From NCBI RefSeq assembly GCF_007565055.1, contig NC_044568.1:18716488-18780487 (forward strand): DNA of 64,000 nucleotides, written 5' to 3'. The translations under genes were made by a program, and so were the position numbers. This stretch comes from Rhinopithecus roxellana (Eukaryota > Chordata > Mammalia > Primates > Cercopithecidae). Positions within the stretch are counted from its first letter, which is position 1, and every line of letters begins with the position of its first letter. This document shows positions 33,770 to 44,604 of the stretch, one piece after another. Below the pieces are notes generated by a model, which was given only the letters and a program-made list of their open reading frames with translations, ran no database searches and was not told the DNA's origin.

Positions 33770-34505
33770 CTAACTTTTAAGATTTCCAAACAAATGTAAA
33801 ATAGGTATCTATCAATATGTGCGTAGCAGTAGAAGATATAAAACAAGTCTAAGATGAGCCTAACTGTGTATTTGCGCAAACAGAATCCCTCTTCTTCTTT
33901 CTATGCTGCTTCTAGCAGCAAGCTTCAACCTCCAAAATCTCTACTCCCCTTCTATGTGAACCCAAAACTACTATCTTGGTCCACACTTTACACTGTCCTG
34001 ACAAAATATCTGAGGGCAAATACCAGAGCTGCTGAGCTGAGCAGAGCCAGCAGGTACCCATCTAACACAAGGCTCTGCCCCTCAAGACTTCCCCAAATAG
34101 CCATTTCCTTTCCTCAACTGAGATGCCCACTTCTCCCTCCAGAATGTGGGCAAATGACACCAGCGACATCCACATCTGTCAAATGTCCCCAGGGCAGAGA
34201 ATGGAGTATGACATACACTAGGCACAAAGTAAACAGCACCCAGCTTCTGCTCCACCGCCCCATTCCCCATTCCTGCTTTCTTTTCTGTCTCCTTTGCTCT
34301 ATCCTTTCACGAAGCCACTCTCCTAACTAATGTTTGCCCCATTCCCTCCACTGGGAATCAATTCGTCTTCTCTTTTTCCAAGTCTTTTTCATGAATACCT
34401 GCTAACAAACACCATTAAGTCTTCACAATTTGCCTACACAGTCTGCTTTCCGAGTCCCCTCCCTGTTTCCAGTTTCTCCAGGTTCTCTTGTAAGGATCTT
34501 CTTAA
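33770..34505. other. Unassigned, pyrimidine-biased DNA
   Basis: A plus-strand open frame from 33,854 (158 codons) has low-complexity Ser/Leu/Pro content and no family. I take it as chance or an old repeat. Confidence 0.3.
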
Positions 34506-34795
34506 GGCTGCACATGATGTCTTGTGCCTGTAATCCCAGCACTTTGGGAGGCTAAGACAGGAGGACAACTCGAGGCCAGGAGTTCAAGATCAGCCTAAGT
34601 AACACAGTGAAACTCCATTTCCACAAAGAAATTTTAAAATTAGCCTGGTGCAGTGGCGCATGCCTGTAGTTCTAGCCACTCACGAAGCTGAGGCAGGAGG
34701 ATCACTTGAGCCCAGGAGCTAGCTCAAGGCTGCAGTGAGCTATGGTCACGCCACCGTATCCACCCTGAGTGACACAGCAAAACCTTATCTCAAAA
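34506..34795 (+). repeat. Alu (J-like)
   Basis: Strongly diverged. Confidence 0.8.
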
Positions 34796-34799
34796 AAAG

Positions 34800-35553
34800 A
34801 ACAGTTCAGGCACCACGGTGCTGCAAAGTCAGTGCTTTCATCTAGCCCATCTACCACCTGCCAACTCTGACACATCATCTTCCGCCTCAAAAAAAGTCAG
34901 CAGACAAAATGCAGGTCTATTGCAAACTCTATACAATCCAACTCTAGTCATGCTTCCAGTTTCATCTGCTACCATCTTCTTTGACGGGCTTCATGTTCAG
35001 ACAGGTTTGGCTGACATTCTCACATTACATGCGGCCTTCCCAGCCTTTGTCCACAGCCTTCCCACAGTCTAAGATGCCCTTACTCTGATTTCTGCAGTTA
35101 CATTCCATTGATTCTTTTTTTAAAACAGAAACATAACTTACAGTTTAAAAAAAAAATAGCTTTTCTTCCGTTAAATCTCCCAGGTCACAGAGCCTTTCTC
35201 TCCTCCGATCTATCACCTCTCTTTTCATAAGAACCAATACTTAATGCAAGCTTTAGTCAACTGAATGCATCTTTCTCCCAGATCTTAGAGTAGGAGGCCA
35301 CAGCATTGCACACAGTGAACAACCAATGAACATCTGTGGAGGAAATCAGTGAAACGTCAGAAAAAGCAGAGTTTGTCTAGTTTTAGAAGTCCCTTCCATA
35401 AAACATGGCGCTCCTTCCGGCTAAATGAAGACACAGAGCTGTTCTCCCACCGTACAGCGCACTGCACCCCACCTGGAAAAGCAGTCAGGTGAGCCACAAG
35501 TCAGCCACACAGTGCTTTGCAAACATGCCAAATGTGCGAATGGTCAGAAAGAC

Positions 35554-35585
<32 letters not shown>

Positions 35586-35883
35586 CACAGACTGCCCTCA
35601 CGAAAACTGCCAAGGTCATGAAAAATAGGGAAACACTGAGAAACGGTTACAGACGAGATTAAGGAGACATGATAACTAAATGCAGTGTGGGATCCTGGAT
35701 GGCATCTGGGGACAGCAAGAGAACATTATTGGAAAAACCTCCAGCTTGCTCATCCCTGGAACCTGTGAATGCCTTAGGTTACATGGACAAGGGAATTAAG
35801 GTTACTAATCTGCAGAGAGGGAGAGGACCCTGCAGTGTTCGGGTGGGCCCAATGTAAACACGAGGATCCAAAAGTGGAAGAGG
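34800..35883. other. Unassigned DNA with a pure A run
   Basis: About 29 A at 35,557-35,585 follow non-Alu sequence. No source gene for a retrocopy is recognised. Confidence 0.35.
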
Positions 35884-36026
35884 GGCCAGGCACAGCAGCT
35901 CCAACACTGTGGGGGGCTGAGGCGGGAGGACTGATTGAGCCCAGGAGGTCGAGGCTGCAGTGAGCCTTGATTGTGCTACTGCACTCCAGCCTGGGCAACA
36001 GAGCTGAGACTCTCTCTCCAAAAAAG
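35884..36026 (+). repeat. Alu with internal deletion
   Basis: Head joined to right arm; followed by 'gcggggggcgggggggc'. Confidence 0.75.
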
Positions 36027-36477
36027 CGGGGGGCGGGGGGGCAGCTGAGGAGCCAGAGAGATGCCACGAAGCTGGCTTTGAAGACTGAGGAAAGCACTGC
36101 AGGCCACATGCCAAATGCAGGCAGCCTCTGGAACACGGAAAAGCCAAGAACACAGATTCCCCGCTGGAGCCTCCAGAAGGAACCAGCCCTACCTACCTAG
36201 ATTTTAGCCCAGGCAGATCACGTTAGGTTTCTAACCAACAGAACTATAAAACAATAAATCTAAGGGTACGGTGGTTAGTTACAGCAGCGCTAGAAAAGCA
36301 ACCCAGGCAGCACTGACACAAGTCCCGGCACTTCTCCAACGTCTGAGAGCTGTTGTCCTTCTTCCTCACCCTCCATCTGCCTTCGCTCACCCCCTGAAAC
36401 AACGTATTTACGGGCTTAGAAGAAAGCTATTAAGGAAAAGGTACAGGTTAAGTTCTAAGACAGATTTTCTCAACTCT

Positions 36478-36627
36478 CTAAAACTTCACTGTACCATTAA
36501 CTTCTACTAAATGTTCTTTTTGACAAGAGTCAGCTTCAACGTCATCTTCTTTTAAAGGCCAGTCATCCAGTGAGAACCCAAGTTTAGCAGAATCAGATCT
36601 AATCACTTTGCCAAAGAAAAATAAAGT
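36478..36627 (-). CDS. Terminal coding exon 4 of the 139-residue model
   Basis: After a plausible acceptor (atttacattcag|ACTTTA) the phase-0 frame runs 49 codons, TLFFFGKVIRSDSAK...VEVNGTVKF, to TAG at 36,478-36,480. The first residues continue the hydrophobic strand pattern of exon 3. The tail is acidic (DDWPLKEDDVEAD) and probably disordered. An alternative acceptor at ggcaaag would break the phase with exon 3. I see no AATAAA or ATTAAA on the minus strand soon after the stop, so the 3' UTR end is unknown. This may be an alternative terminal exon of a longer transcript. Confidence 0.45.
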   Translation of the reverse strand, partial: TLFFFGKVIRSDSAKLGFSLDDWPLKEDDVEADSCQKEHLVEVNGTVKF

Positions 36628-36787
36628 CTGAATGTAAATCTCATTAAGGTTACATATGCTTAACATTACCTAAACTGTAAGTGCAAGTGCACACCACTGT
36701 TCTGAGTTTCCTACTAAAAGATACCGGATATAATTCAAAGACACCTGTCATGTGTCAGGGGAAAAATTCCTATGAGAAAATGTTCTG

Positions 36788-37062
36788 GCCGGGCGCAGCG
36801 GCTCACGCCTGTAATCCCAGCACTTTGGGAGGCCGAGGCAGCTGGATCACCTGAGGTTGGGCGTTCGAGACCAGCCTGACCAACCATGGAGAAACCCCGT
36901 CTCTACTAAAGATACAAAATTAGCCGGGAGTGATGGCTTATGCCTGTAATCCCAGCTACTCAGGAGGCTGAGGCAGGAGAATCACCTGAACCCAGGAGGC
37001 GGAGGTTGCGGTGAGACGAGATCACGCCTGGGTAACAAGAGGGAAACTCCGTCTCAAAAAAA
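36788..37062 (+). repeat. Alu
   Basis: Near full-length; 'gaaaatgttytg' target copies. Lies between coding exons 3 and 4. Confidence 0.9.
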
Positions 37063-38431
37063 AAGAAAAGAAAATGTTTTGAGTGTTAGCATATTTAATA
37101 TATTAAGCTCTAAAGAACTTCAAATTTCAGATAGACTATTCTCAAAATAACAAAAATATCTATGTATGTAATTTAAATAAATTAGGAGCCAAACATACAA
37201 TTCTAGAGAAGAAAAAATGCACAAAGTCTAAAAATTCCTTGAAATCCGAATCAACTGTGGGGTGGTGGAATACTAACACGGCAAGTTCTTAAGGCGCTCT
37301 TTGGCCTCCTGAAAGCTGGATTTCTTCTTTGTCACCATCGGAAAAGGCAAAGGTTATTTATGCTCTGCACACCCTTTAATCAGCCAGACATCTTAGACAA
37401 AATCATTTTTAAAAACTTAATTCTTCCAAGAGTGGTGCTCTGGGGTTTTTTTGGTTTTCTACTTTTATTTCCTGTTTTGCAAGATGTAAAACCACATCTA
37501 GAAACATGGTGGATACTAACAAAGCTTGATTTCTTAAGAGAAAAATAAGGTCCTTCACTGCTTCTTACCTTCTCTATTTTAGATGCGTTTAAACAGTATA
37601 GCCAGAATGATTTCAACTTTACATCATCATCCAGAATTAAATCAAAGTCTTCTTTGATTGTGCCAGATATAAATGCAGCGGTAAGCTAATCCTAACTCTA
37701 GTAAAACCTCAGGAACCAAGCAGCCTACGCAATCTTCCCTTTACTTGGAAATACTGCATTCCTTATCCTAAGACGTTAACATCCTAAGTCTAAAAAGTGC
37801 CATTAGGGAGAAGAAGGGCAACTTACTATCAATGCACCACAAAAAGAGGTTTATTTGCTAATTTTACATGAAAAATAACCTCTGATATCAGAAAGTTATT
37901 AAGCATTCACAAATAACATTTCAATTTCAGCCATTCTTAAAAGTCACATTTCTTAGAGTTAAGTAACGAGGGGGAAAGTTTTGTGAATGTTACCATGACA
38001 GAAGAAATTTTCATATAAGTTACAAAAATGTTTTGTTGAGAAAAACCCAACATTTTCAAATAATGAGCAGGTACACACTGGTTGTTTTACAAATGGAAAA
38101 AAGAGCCCCTACAGATTTCCAGTATAATAAATAATTCACTGCACAGATGCGAAGGACAGGCCTGGAAACAGGTCTCACCCTCCACCAGCCACAAGGACGC
38201 TGTAACTGAGACAGCAGCACCCAGACACCTGCTTCAACCTTGAACTCCAAGAGAAAGAGAGAAAGCAGGTGTGGGGAAGCCCAGAAGATTGGGTTTTCGG
38301 TCAACAGGATTCAGTCCTTTAGGACCCTGAAAAACCTTAGCCATACAAACAGGATAGCTTCCTTTTATTTTCACACCAAAAACCCTCTTAACCCTTTCTT
38401 CACAGAGCCAGCTTTAGAACTGTGGGGTTTC
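37063..38431. other. Repeat-poor DNA containing coding exon 3
   Basis: No Alu for 1.3 kb. Apart from 37,569-37,685 nothing is supported. Confidence 0.45.
37569..37685 (-). CDS. Coding exon 3 of the 139-residue model
   Basis: This 117-bp exon (39 codons, phase 0 at both ends) lies between a moderate acceptor (ttaggattag|CTTACC) and an excellent donor (GAGAAG|gtaagaag). The peptide includes TIKEDFDLILDDDVKLK followed by SFWLYCL. An acidic beta-like stretch followed by an aromatic strand looks like real protein rather than random frame. Alternating hydrophobic residues could fit a small beta-barrel fold, but no family signature is visible. The same interval also has splice signals on the plus strand, reported separately. 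Confidence 0.5.
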
Positions 38432-38739
38432 TGGCCGGGCGCAGTGCTCACACCTGTAATCCCAGTACTTTGGAAGGTCGAGACAGGTAGATCACCTGAG
38501 GTCAGGAGTTCGAGACCAGCCTGACCAATATGGTGAAACCCCGTCTCTACTAAACAACAACAAAAAAAATACAAAAATTAACTGGGTGTGGTGATATGTG
38601 CCTGTAGTCTCAGCAACTAGGGAGGCTGAGGCAGGAGAATCGCTTGAATCCAGGAGGCAGAGGTTGAAGTGAGCCAAGATCGCACCACTGCACTCCAGCC
38701 TGGGTGACAGAGACTCTGTCTCAAAACAAAACAAAACTA
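38432..38739 (+). repeat. Alu
   Basis: Full-length; 'gtggggtttct' target copies. Confidence 0.9.
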
Positions 38740-38744
38740 AACCG

Positions 38745-39420
38745 TGGGGTTTCTTAGACCTAGAATAGTGTCTGAATATTTTCAACCACAACCAACCAGT
38801 TCCCCTCCACCAAATACCCTTGCCTCTTACTGTAAACCCAAAAAACTAAAACCAAGTCTCAAGCTCCCAAATATACCCACAGTCTTTAAAAAGCAAACTT
38901 TTGCCAATTACCTAACAGTTTCATTTAAAACGAAACTTTGAAAACCTAAACATATGGGAAAATCAATAAGGCACACTTCCATTTCGTTGTATTTCCCTCC
39001 AAAGGCATTACTTTTTCTTCATTAAAATGCTAAAACTTTCACATGACTCCACCTGTTCAGTTACAAGTGACCAGAGGGTACTCAAAGCTACAAATGAAAC
39101 ACCGAATTCTCACAAGCAGCAGCAGCAAACGACACTCAGTCCAGACTGATTTCAACCCATCCTTTACAGCAACTGAAACCTTGATGGAAACGATGAGGAA
39201 ATCCGAATAAAAACTGCTTCTGGCCTTCTACTTTGGCCTAAAAACAGCAGTCCTACTCAAAGTGCTTTCACAGAAATGCACTTTCACAGAAAGCACTTTC
39301 TTCCCACAAAGACAACTCTCCCTTTAATTATGTTTATCTCTTTTTCTGTCTCCATTTTGAAAACTGTGTTCCCACCTTTATCTAAGTTATAAAAGCAAAC
39401 TTGTAATGAAAACAAATGGA
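38745..39420. other. No recognised feature
   Basis: Unique intron-like DNA. Confidence 0.35.
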
Positions 39421-39703
39421 GACCGAGCACAGTGGCTCATGCCTGTGATCCCAACACTTTAGGAGGCGGAGGTAAGCCCAGAAGGCTGAGGCCTACGCAA
39501 CATAGGAAGACCCCGTTTCCACAAAAAGTAAAAATAAACTAGCTGGGCATGGTGGCACATCCTGTGGTCCCAGCTACTCAGGAGTCTGAGGTGGGAGGAT
39601 TGCTTCAGCCCAGGGAGTCGAGGCTGAAGGGAGCTGTGTTCACGCAACTGGCCGCTGCACTCCAGCCTGAGCAACACAGTGAGATCCTGCCTCAAAAAAA
39701 AAA
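39421..39703 (+). repeat. Alu (J-like)
   Basis: Left arm partly deleted. Confidence 0.82.
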
Positions 39704-39964
39704 AAGAGGACTTACTAAAGGAAGTGATATTAAACTAAGACACAAAGGCTGAGTGGGAGTCATCTTGGAGTTTGCAGGGGATCTGCATGGGAGGCAGCGA
39801 GAGGTATGTCAAGGTCATGCCACAAACTATGGCGCGTGGGCCAGCTGAGGAAGGGAAAGGCCAGTGCAGCCAGAAGGACCGGAAGCTTGGGGCAGGGGTC
39901 AAGAATGGGGCATGGAATCAGAGTTAGGCCACAACCACCACTACTATCATAAAAATAACATTTG

Positions 39965-40257
39965 AGGCCAGGCATGGTGGCTCACACCTCTAATCCAAGC
40001 ACTTTGGGAGGCCGAGGTGGGTGGATCACTTGAGGTCAGGAGTTTGAAACCAGCATGACCAACACGGTGAAACTCCAGTCTCTACTAAAAATACAAAACA
40101 ATTAGCCATGCGTGGTGGGAGGCACCTGTAATCCCAGCTACTTGGGAGGTTGAGGCAAAAGAATTGCTTAAACCCAGGAGGTGGAGGTTGCAGTTAGCCA
40201 AGATGATGCCACTGCACTCCAGCCCGGGCGACGGGCGACAAAGCAAGACTCCATCTC

Positions 40258-40284
<27 letters not shown>
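39965..40284 (+). repeat. Alu with long A tail
   Basis: Full-length; about 27 A. Confidence 0.9.
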
Positions 40285-40289
<5 letters not shown>

Positions 40290-40530
40290 AATTAAGAGAA
40301 CACATATTGAAAATATTTCAAGATTTCAAGACAATAACTTTTAATTCTTTGAATTCATTCCATTTTGCTATAAAGTTTATCAAACGAGCCACACTGAATT
40401 CCCACAGAGCACTGACTACACAGCAGTCATAAACTGACACAGCATGCCGTCAGACAAGGAATGCACCACCATTTTCACCTCTTAACTACAAATACCTTGC
40501 TATTAAGAGACACTCATCCATTACACTTAC

Positions 40531-40622
40531 CATTTGAGGATGAAGGGTAATGGACACATCAAAACACTTATTTTGGCAACAAAATGCAGATGATTTTCTG
40601 AACCAGCATTTACTGATACTCT
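40531..40622 (-). CDS. Coding exon 2 of the 139-residue model
   Basis: The minus strand shows an acceptor (gtaattag|AGAG) and a perfect donor (CAAATG|gtaagtg) around 92 bp. In the phase set by exon 1 it encodes 30 complete codons, SISKCWFRKSS...TLHPQM, with four cysteines (K-C-W, F-C-C, K-C-F), and ends exactly on a codon boundary. A second frame (RVSVNAGSENH...) is also open, so the phase match with exons 1 and 3 is what selects this reading. The cysteine spacing hints at metal binding or disulphides, but that is inference. The sequence is unique DNA between two Alus. Confidence 0.5.
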
Positions 40623-40741
40623 CTAATTACGTTATTTAATTGATGATGGGCTCACTGCCCATATGCAAAATAAGTCTCCTCTTATATTTCATGAAGTATA
40701 ACCTTTCTATGTCATATCTACTTTAAAAGGCACAAAAAGAG

Positions 40742-41040
40742 GCTAGGCACGGTGGCTCACGGCTGTAATCACAGCACTTTGGAAGGCCAAGACAGATGGA
40801 TCACAAGGTCAGGAGTTCAAGACCAGCCTGGCCAACATGGTGAAACCCCGTCTCTACTAAAAATACAAAAATTAGCCAGGCGTGGCAGTGGGCTCCTGTA
40901 ATCCCAGCTACTCAGGAGGCTGAGGCAGAGAACTGCTTGAACCCGGGAGGCAGAGGTTGCAATGAGCCAAGATAGCGCCACCGCACTCCAGCATGGGCAA
41001 CAGAGCGAAACTCCAAAAAAAATAAAATACAATAAAATAA
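40742..41040 (+). repeat. Alu
   Basis: Full-length; 'aaggcacaaaaa'-type target copies. Confidence 0.9.
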
Positions 41041-41044
41041 AAAG

Positions 41045-42469
41045 GGGCACAAAAACTTCTTGGAAAAATATTCTCCAATACAAACAGCATAGTTTCATTA
41101 ACTCTATTTATAGGGACTTCTACTTGTCATGGTATCAACACTGTAATTACAGCTAACATGGCGGCCACTTAGCAGCAGCAGCCCATCTGGGTGGGTGTGA
41201 TGAAAGGCATTGCTGTTATGGGGTGACCAGCATGGCCAGTCGAGAGAAAAGCGTCTGACAGTGGCAGTGCAAGTTAGAAGGCTGACAAAAATTAGAGCTG
41301 CAAAAGAGGAATTCAGGTTTTAAAGGTGACACCTTTAAAAACGAACTTCTGGTCAATTGTGTTATGTATATTTTACCACAGTAAAAATAAAACAGAAAAA
41401 AAAAACTGCTGAAAGTTTCAAGTTTAGGTCAAATTTAGCAATATCTTGTAGGAAACTTTTCAACAAACTTAAGAGGCATCACAAAGAACAGAGAAAACGT
41501 CATAGCAACTTGGTCTTTGTTCCCTCCCATCCCATTCCATTCAGATGGCCAGCCTATCAAATGAGATCCTGCTCTTCGGGGAGAAACTACAGAAAGAGGA
41601 GAACAACAGCTGAACGGAGGGTGGGGGAGGCCACGCCAAATATACGAGGTCACAATGAAGGCTGAGCAAGATATCCGCCCCCCACCTTTTTTTTTCTAGT
41701 TTAACTACTGTTGCAGAGTAAAATCAGAGGACTTCTGTAATCATTCCCTAACAGAACTCGAAGTCTTCCAGGGCAGCCAATACTCACTAAGAGAAATCAA
41801 GGTCTCAGAAAAACCAAAAAAACAGTCTCAGGGTCTCTGATTTTGAACTATCCACGTTATGACATAGACTAGGTCTGCACACAACAAAAACAGTAACTGT
41901 TTCGATGGCACTTTTTCCACAAGTAATATCATCTTATATGTTTGGCTGAGTAAGTCTCAACATCCCAAAAAGGATCAAAAGATTCTCTAAGTTTGGCAGT
42001 TCAACCACTGTGCACACTTTTATTTCTCATTTCAAGCGTTAAGGATATTGCTCAAATGACTGCATAAAACTCTCTCCTCGTATAAGAAAGCCTGAAATCT
42101 AATTTCTCTACCAAAAAACCCTGTTCTTGCAAATGGATACAAAACTACTTATAACCTACAAAAACCATGAATCCTAAGCATGTTGCATCTTAACTGTTTA
42201 GAAAGAAAACACTTTTAAAGCATAGGGAACTGTGAGACCAGCTTCATCTTCCCAAGCCTCTTCCAAAACTTCTTGGAAGCTGGTATACAAGACTAACCTT
42301 CCAAAAACACAACAGAAGCAGAAAATCTTAACGGGGCATCGCGAAAAGAGCAGGCGTCGAGAAACATCAAGACTCCCCACCCCCCAACCTTCCCAAACGA
42401 CACAAATACAAGAGTTAACAGTACAATCCCTCTTTGAGAGGGGACTGAATCAATGTGGCAGGGCCAACC

Positions 42470-42470
<1 letters not shown>
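41045..42470. other. Repeat-poor DNA next to the CpG island
   Basis: Possible old L1 tail near 41,320-41,405. A minus-strand frame (MGSLDVSRRLLFSRC...) ends near a donor-like TTGGAAG|gttagt at about 42,300; not accepted as an exon. Confidence 0.35.
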
Positions 42471-42505
<35 letters not shown>

Positions 42506-42541
42506 GCACGCGCGCGCGCACACACACATACACCACACACA
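42471..42541. repeat. (CA)n/(CG)n microsatellite
   Basis: About 16 CA repeats are followed by alternating CG dinucleotides and more CA. This purine-pyrimidine alternation is prone to Z-DNA and to length variation. It sits about 130 bp outside the CpG island. Confidence 0.9.
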
Positions 42542-43021
42542 CAGCTACCGCCCTGCCAGGGGATGATGAAATGAGGAACGGAAATTAACATTTCAGGCAA
42601 CGTCTCACATTGTTCCTTGAGGCCAAGGGCTGCTGCTGCAGCCGCCACCGCCACCGCTTTCCTCCCAGCCACCCCCCTCCACCGGCCCGCCTACCCTCCC
42701 CCTAACACCCCCCACACGGCTGCCCGCATTCCTGCCCCTCCTCGGCCTACGCGCGCCTCCTGCAACCCCGACGCCCCCAGGTCCCCAGTTCGCCCGCCCC
42801 CTCCGGCTCGGAGCCCGAGAGCCGCCTGCTCTCATTTCAAAACAGCGATAATAATAGGGACGCTGAGAATAACAACTACGAACAGCACCGGGAAGGCGCC
42901 CCTCTCGCGGGTCAGAGGTCGGCGCCTCCGCTCCGCAGCACCCGGCGCCCCCTGGCAGCCCCTCCCGGCAGCCTCAGGTCCCCAAGACCTCCAGTCCCGC
43001 CTCGGAGCACCCCCGTCCGCC

Positions 43022-43420
43022 TCTCACCGCCGCCTCGGGCCCCCGAGGCCCGCCCCGGAGCCCCCCGGCCGCCTCTCACGGCCGCTCCGGGCCCCCGACC
43101 ACCCAGGCCCGCCCCGGAGCCCCCAGTCGGCCCCTCACCGCCGCGGCGGGCCCCCGACCACCCAGGCCCGCCCGGAGCCCCCGTCCGCCCCTCACGGCCG
43201 CCTCGGGCCGCCGGACCCCTCTCACGGCCGCCCCGACCTCCCAGGCCCGCCCCGGAGCCACCTATTGGCCCCTCACGGCCACCCCGGGCCCCTGAAGACC
43301 CCCAGCCGCCCCGAACCTGGACACGCAGGACTGCCCCGGTACCCATTATTGGCCCCTCAGGACGGCCCCGGGCCCCGAAAGACCCCCGCCCACCCGACTC
43401 CGGTCCCAGGCCTGCCCCGA
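43022..43420. repeat. GC-rich CpG minisatellite, unit about 52-60 bp
   Basis: About six to seven diverged units begin with a 'cctcacggccgcc' type motif, continue through 'gggcccccgaccacccagg' and end with 'cccgccccggagccccc'. Start points lie near 43,022, 43,074, 43,133, 43,190 (short), 43,218, 43,271 and 43,352. Later units gain an ATTGGCC. Many unit lengths near multiples of three help keep spurious frames open on both strands. Confidence 0.75.
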
Positions 43421-43527
43421 GGCCCGCGGCGCAGCCCCGCCACCGGGGAAGGCCTGCAGGCCGCAAGGCCGCGCAAATGCCCCGTGCCCGCCCCGACCAC
43501 CGCCCCCAGGCCAGCGGCGCCTCTCAC

Positions 43528-43588
43528 CGGGCTCCGAGGGCTGCGCGACTCCGCGGCGGCTCAGCGGCGGGGCGCGGGCGCTGCCCAT
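43528..43588 (-). CDS. Coding exon 1 of an unrecognised four-exon gene (139-residue model)
   Basis: On the minus strand an ATG at 43,588 opens a frame (MGSARAPPLSRRGV...) that ends after 20 codons plus one base at a consensus donor, CCCG|GTGAGAG. It lies inside the CpG island, just downstream of a GC-rich 5' leader and the CCAAT-rich promoter. The one-base overhang joins to the two-base overhang of the exon at 40,531-40,622 and makes a Glu codon. All four exons then read without a stop to 36,478. The N terminus is short, Pro/Arg-rich and low in complexity, so the true start could be elsewhere or this exon could be untranslated. No family is recognised. The model rests on splice consensus and phase only; transcript alignment was not possible. 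Confidence 0.5.
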
Positions 43589-43902
43589 GCAGCCCGCGGC
43601 CGCGTTTCCCGGGCCGCGCGGCCCGAGCGGGAAGGCGGCGGCGGCGGCGGCGCGGGCTCGGGCCCGGCAGACCTGCGAGGGCCGGCGGGAGGCGAGCCCG
43701 CCCCTCGGGCGCGCCCACGGCTAGGGCGAGCGCCGCGGCTCCCGGTGCGGACGCTACTGAAGGGGCGTCTGGCCGCGGGCTCGGCGGCGGCGCCTCCCCG
43801 GCTGAGGCCCTCGGTCCATCGCGCACCGTCTCAGGGCGGCCTCTGGCTCCAGGACCCAGCGGCGGCTGCGGCGGGCGCCGGCCGCATGAGACGCTCCCGC
43901 CC

Positions 43903-44202
43903 ATTGGCCCGCCGTATCCGCCACCGCCATTGGCCCGCCCCGGCCGGCCGCAGAGGCTGCGCACGTCACAGCATCGGGAGTTAGTGCGCTAATGGAGTGA
44001 AAGGGAGAGGCGGGATTGACAGCCTCTGTGGCGGCCCGGAGGCGGGACTAGGAGGACGTCACGGTAACGATTGGGCAGGGTCCTGCGTGAGGGCGCACGC
44101 GACACTGGAAGTAGCGAGCAACTGGATTGGCTGCCTCCGTCGCAAAGGAGGGTGGGTCTTGCATTCTCGGGCCTGACGATTGGTCTTTCCAAGTGCCGGA
44201 AG
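43903..44202. promoter_or_regulatory. Core of a probable bidirectional promoter
   Basis: Inverted CCAAT (ATTGG, NF-Y type) occurs at 43,903, 43,929, 44,070, 44,126 and 44,179. CRE-like ACGTCAC occurs at 43,963-43,969 and GACGTCAC at 44,055-44,062. An ETS-type CCGGAAG lies at 44,196-44,202. There is no TATA box. This mix is typical of dispersed, housekeeping-type divergent promoters. Transcription start sites are not visible from sequence. Confidence 0.6.
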
Positions 44203-44209
44203 CAACAGG

Positions 44210-44604
44210 GATGTGGTCTGGGAACAAAATCTGGTATTGAACTGCTGCGAGACAAAACGTCCGCCTCCAGAGGCCGGAGCGGCGGTTGCCTGTCGAGTAC
44301 CCGTGGTCTTTTGCCTGCCCCCGGGCATCTCGGGCCACGTCCGGCTCGGCCCCCGGAAGGCCCGGCCTTCGGCCGCGCTGTCCTGGCGGGCGTCACGGGG
44401 CATGAAGAGCCCTGGGCGGCGGCCAGGGGAGGGGACCGGGACATCCGGGCGGCCGCTCGGGGCTCCCCCGCGGTGACTCTTGCGCTGCCATTGAAGAGAA
44501 CGGCCCTCGGGCGCGCCGCAGCCCCTGCCTTGGTAGTTAATTCTCCAACACGCGAAAAAGGTAGATGAGAACTGGTTTCCTTTGCAGCTAAAATTAAGCT
44601 TCTG
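44210..44604 (+). ncRNA. Probable first exon of a divergent plus-strand transcript
   Basis: Downstream of the shared promoter the island continues to a strong plus-strand donor, CTTCTG|gtaagtg, at 44,604/44,605. A weaker donor, AAAAAG|gtagat, lies at about 44,560. A good acceptor-like string (gtttcctttgcag) ends at 44,587, only about 27 bp after it, too close for a normal intron. No convincing protein is seen, so it may be non-coding or 5' UTR. The start is a guess. Confidence 0.3.

Larger units (their letters stand above)
42600..44560. promoter_or_regulatory. CpG island 1
   Basis: CpG density rises sharply at about 42.6 kb and falls at about 44.56 kb, against CpG-poor flanks. The island holds the minus-strand first exon, a GC-rich minisatellite on the intron 1 side, a GCG/GCC run near 43,630-43,660 and a CCAAT-rich core at 43.9-44.2 kb. 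The long open frames in it are GC-driven shadows. Confidence 0.9.

Noticed and set aside
33854..34330. 158-codon plus-strand frame
   Set aside because: No domain, no splice sites, low-complexity content.
35557..35585. Pure A run as a processed-pseudogene tail
   Set aside because: No recognisable mRNA sequence, polyadenylation signal or target duplication upstream.
37277..37345. Minus-strand mini-frame MVTKKKSSFQEAKERLKNLPC
   Set aside because: Only 21 codons, no acceptor in phase with the exon 3 donor.
41435..41653. Minus-strand 72-codon frame
   Set aside because: No splice sites; probably chance.
42198..42380. Minus-strand frame MGSLDVSRRLLFSRC...
   Set aside because: A donor-like site exists but no matching promoter or acceptor; frame composition not convincing.
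42617..43984. 455-codon plus-strand open frame
   Set aside because: It runs through the CpG island and minisatellite. Composition is Pro/Ala/Arg repeats from GC bias, and other frames on both strands are equally open.
43477..43992. 171-codon plus-strand frame and matching minus-strand frames
   Set aside because: Same GC-driven effect; overlaps the promoter core.
44071..44568. 165-codon plus-strand frame in the divergent exon
   Set aside because: No family, no Kozak-supported start, and it begins upstream of the likely transcription start.
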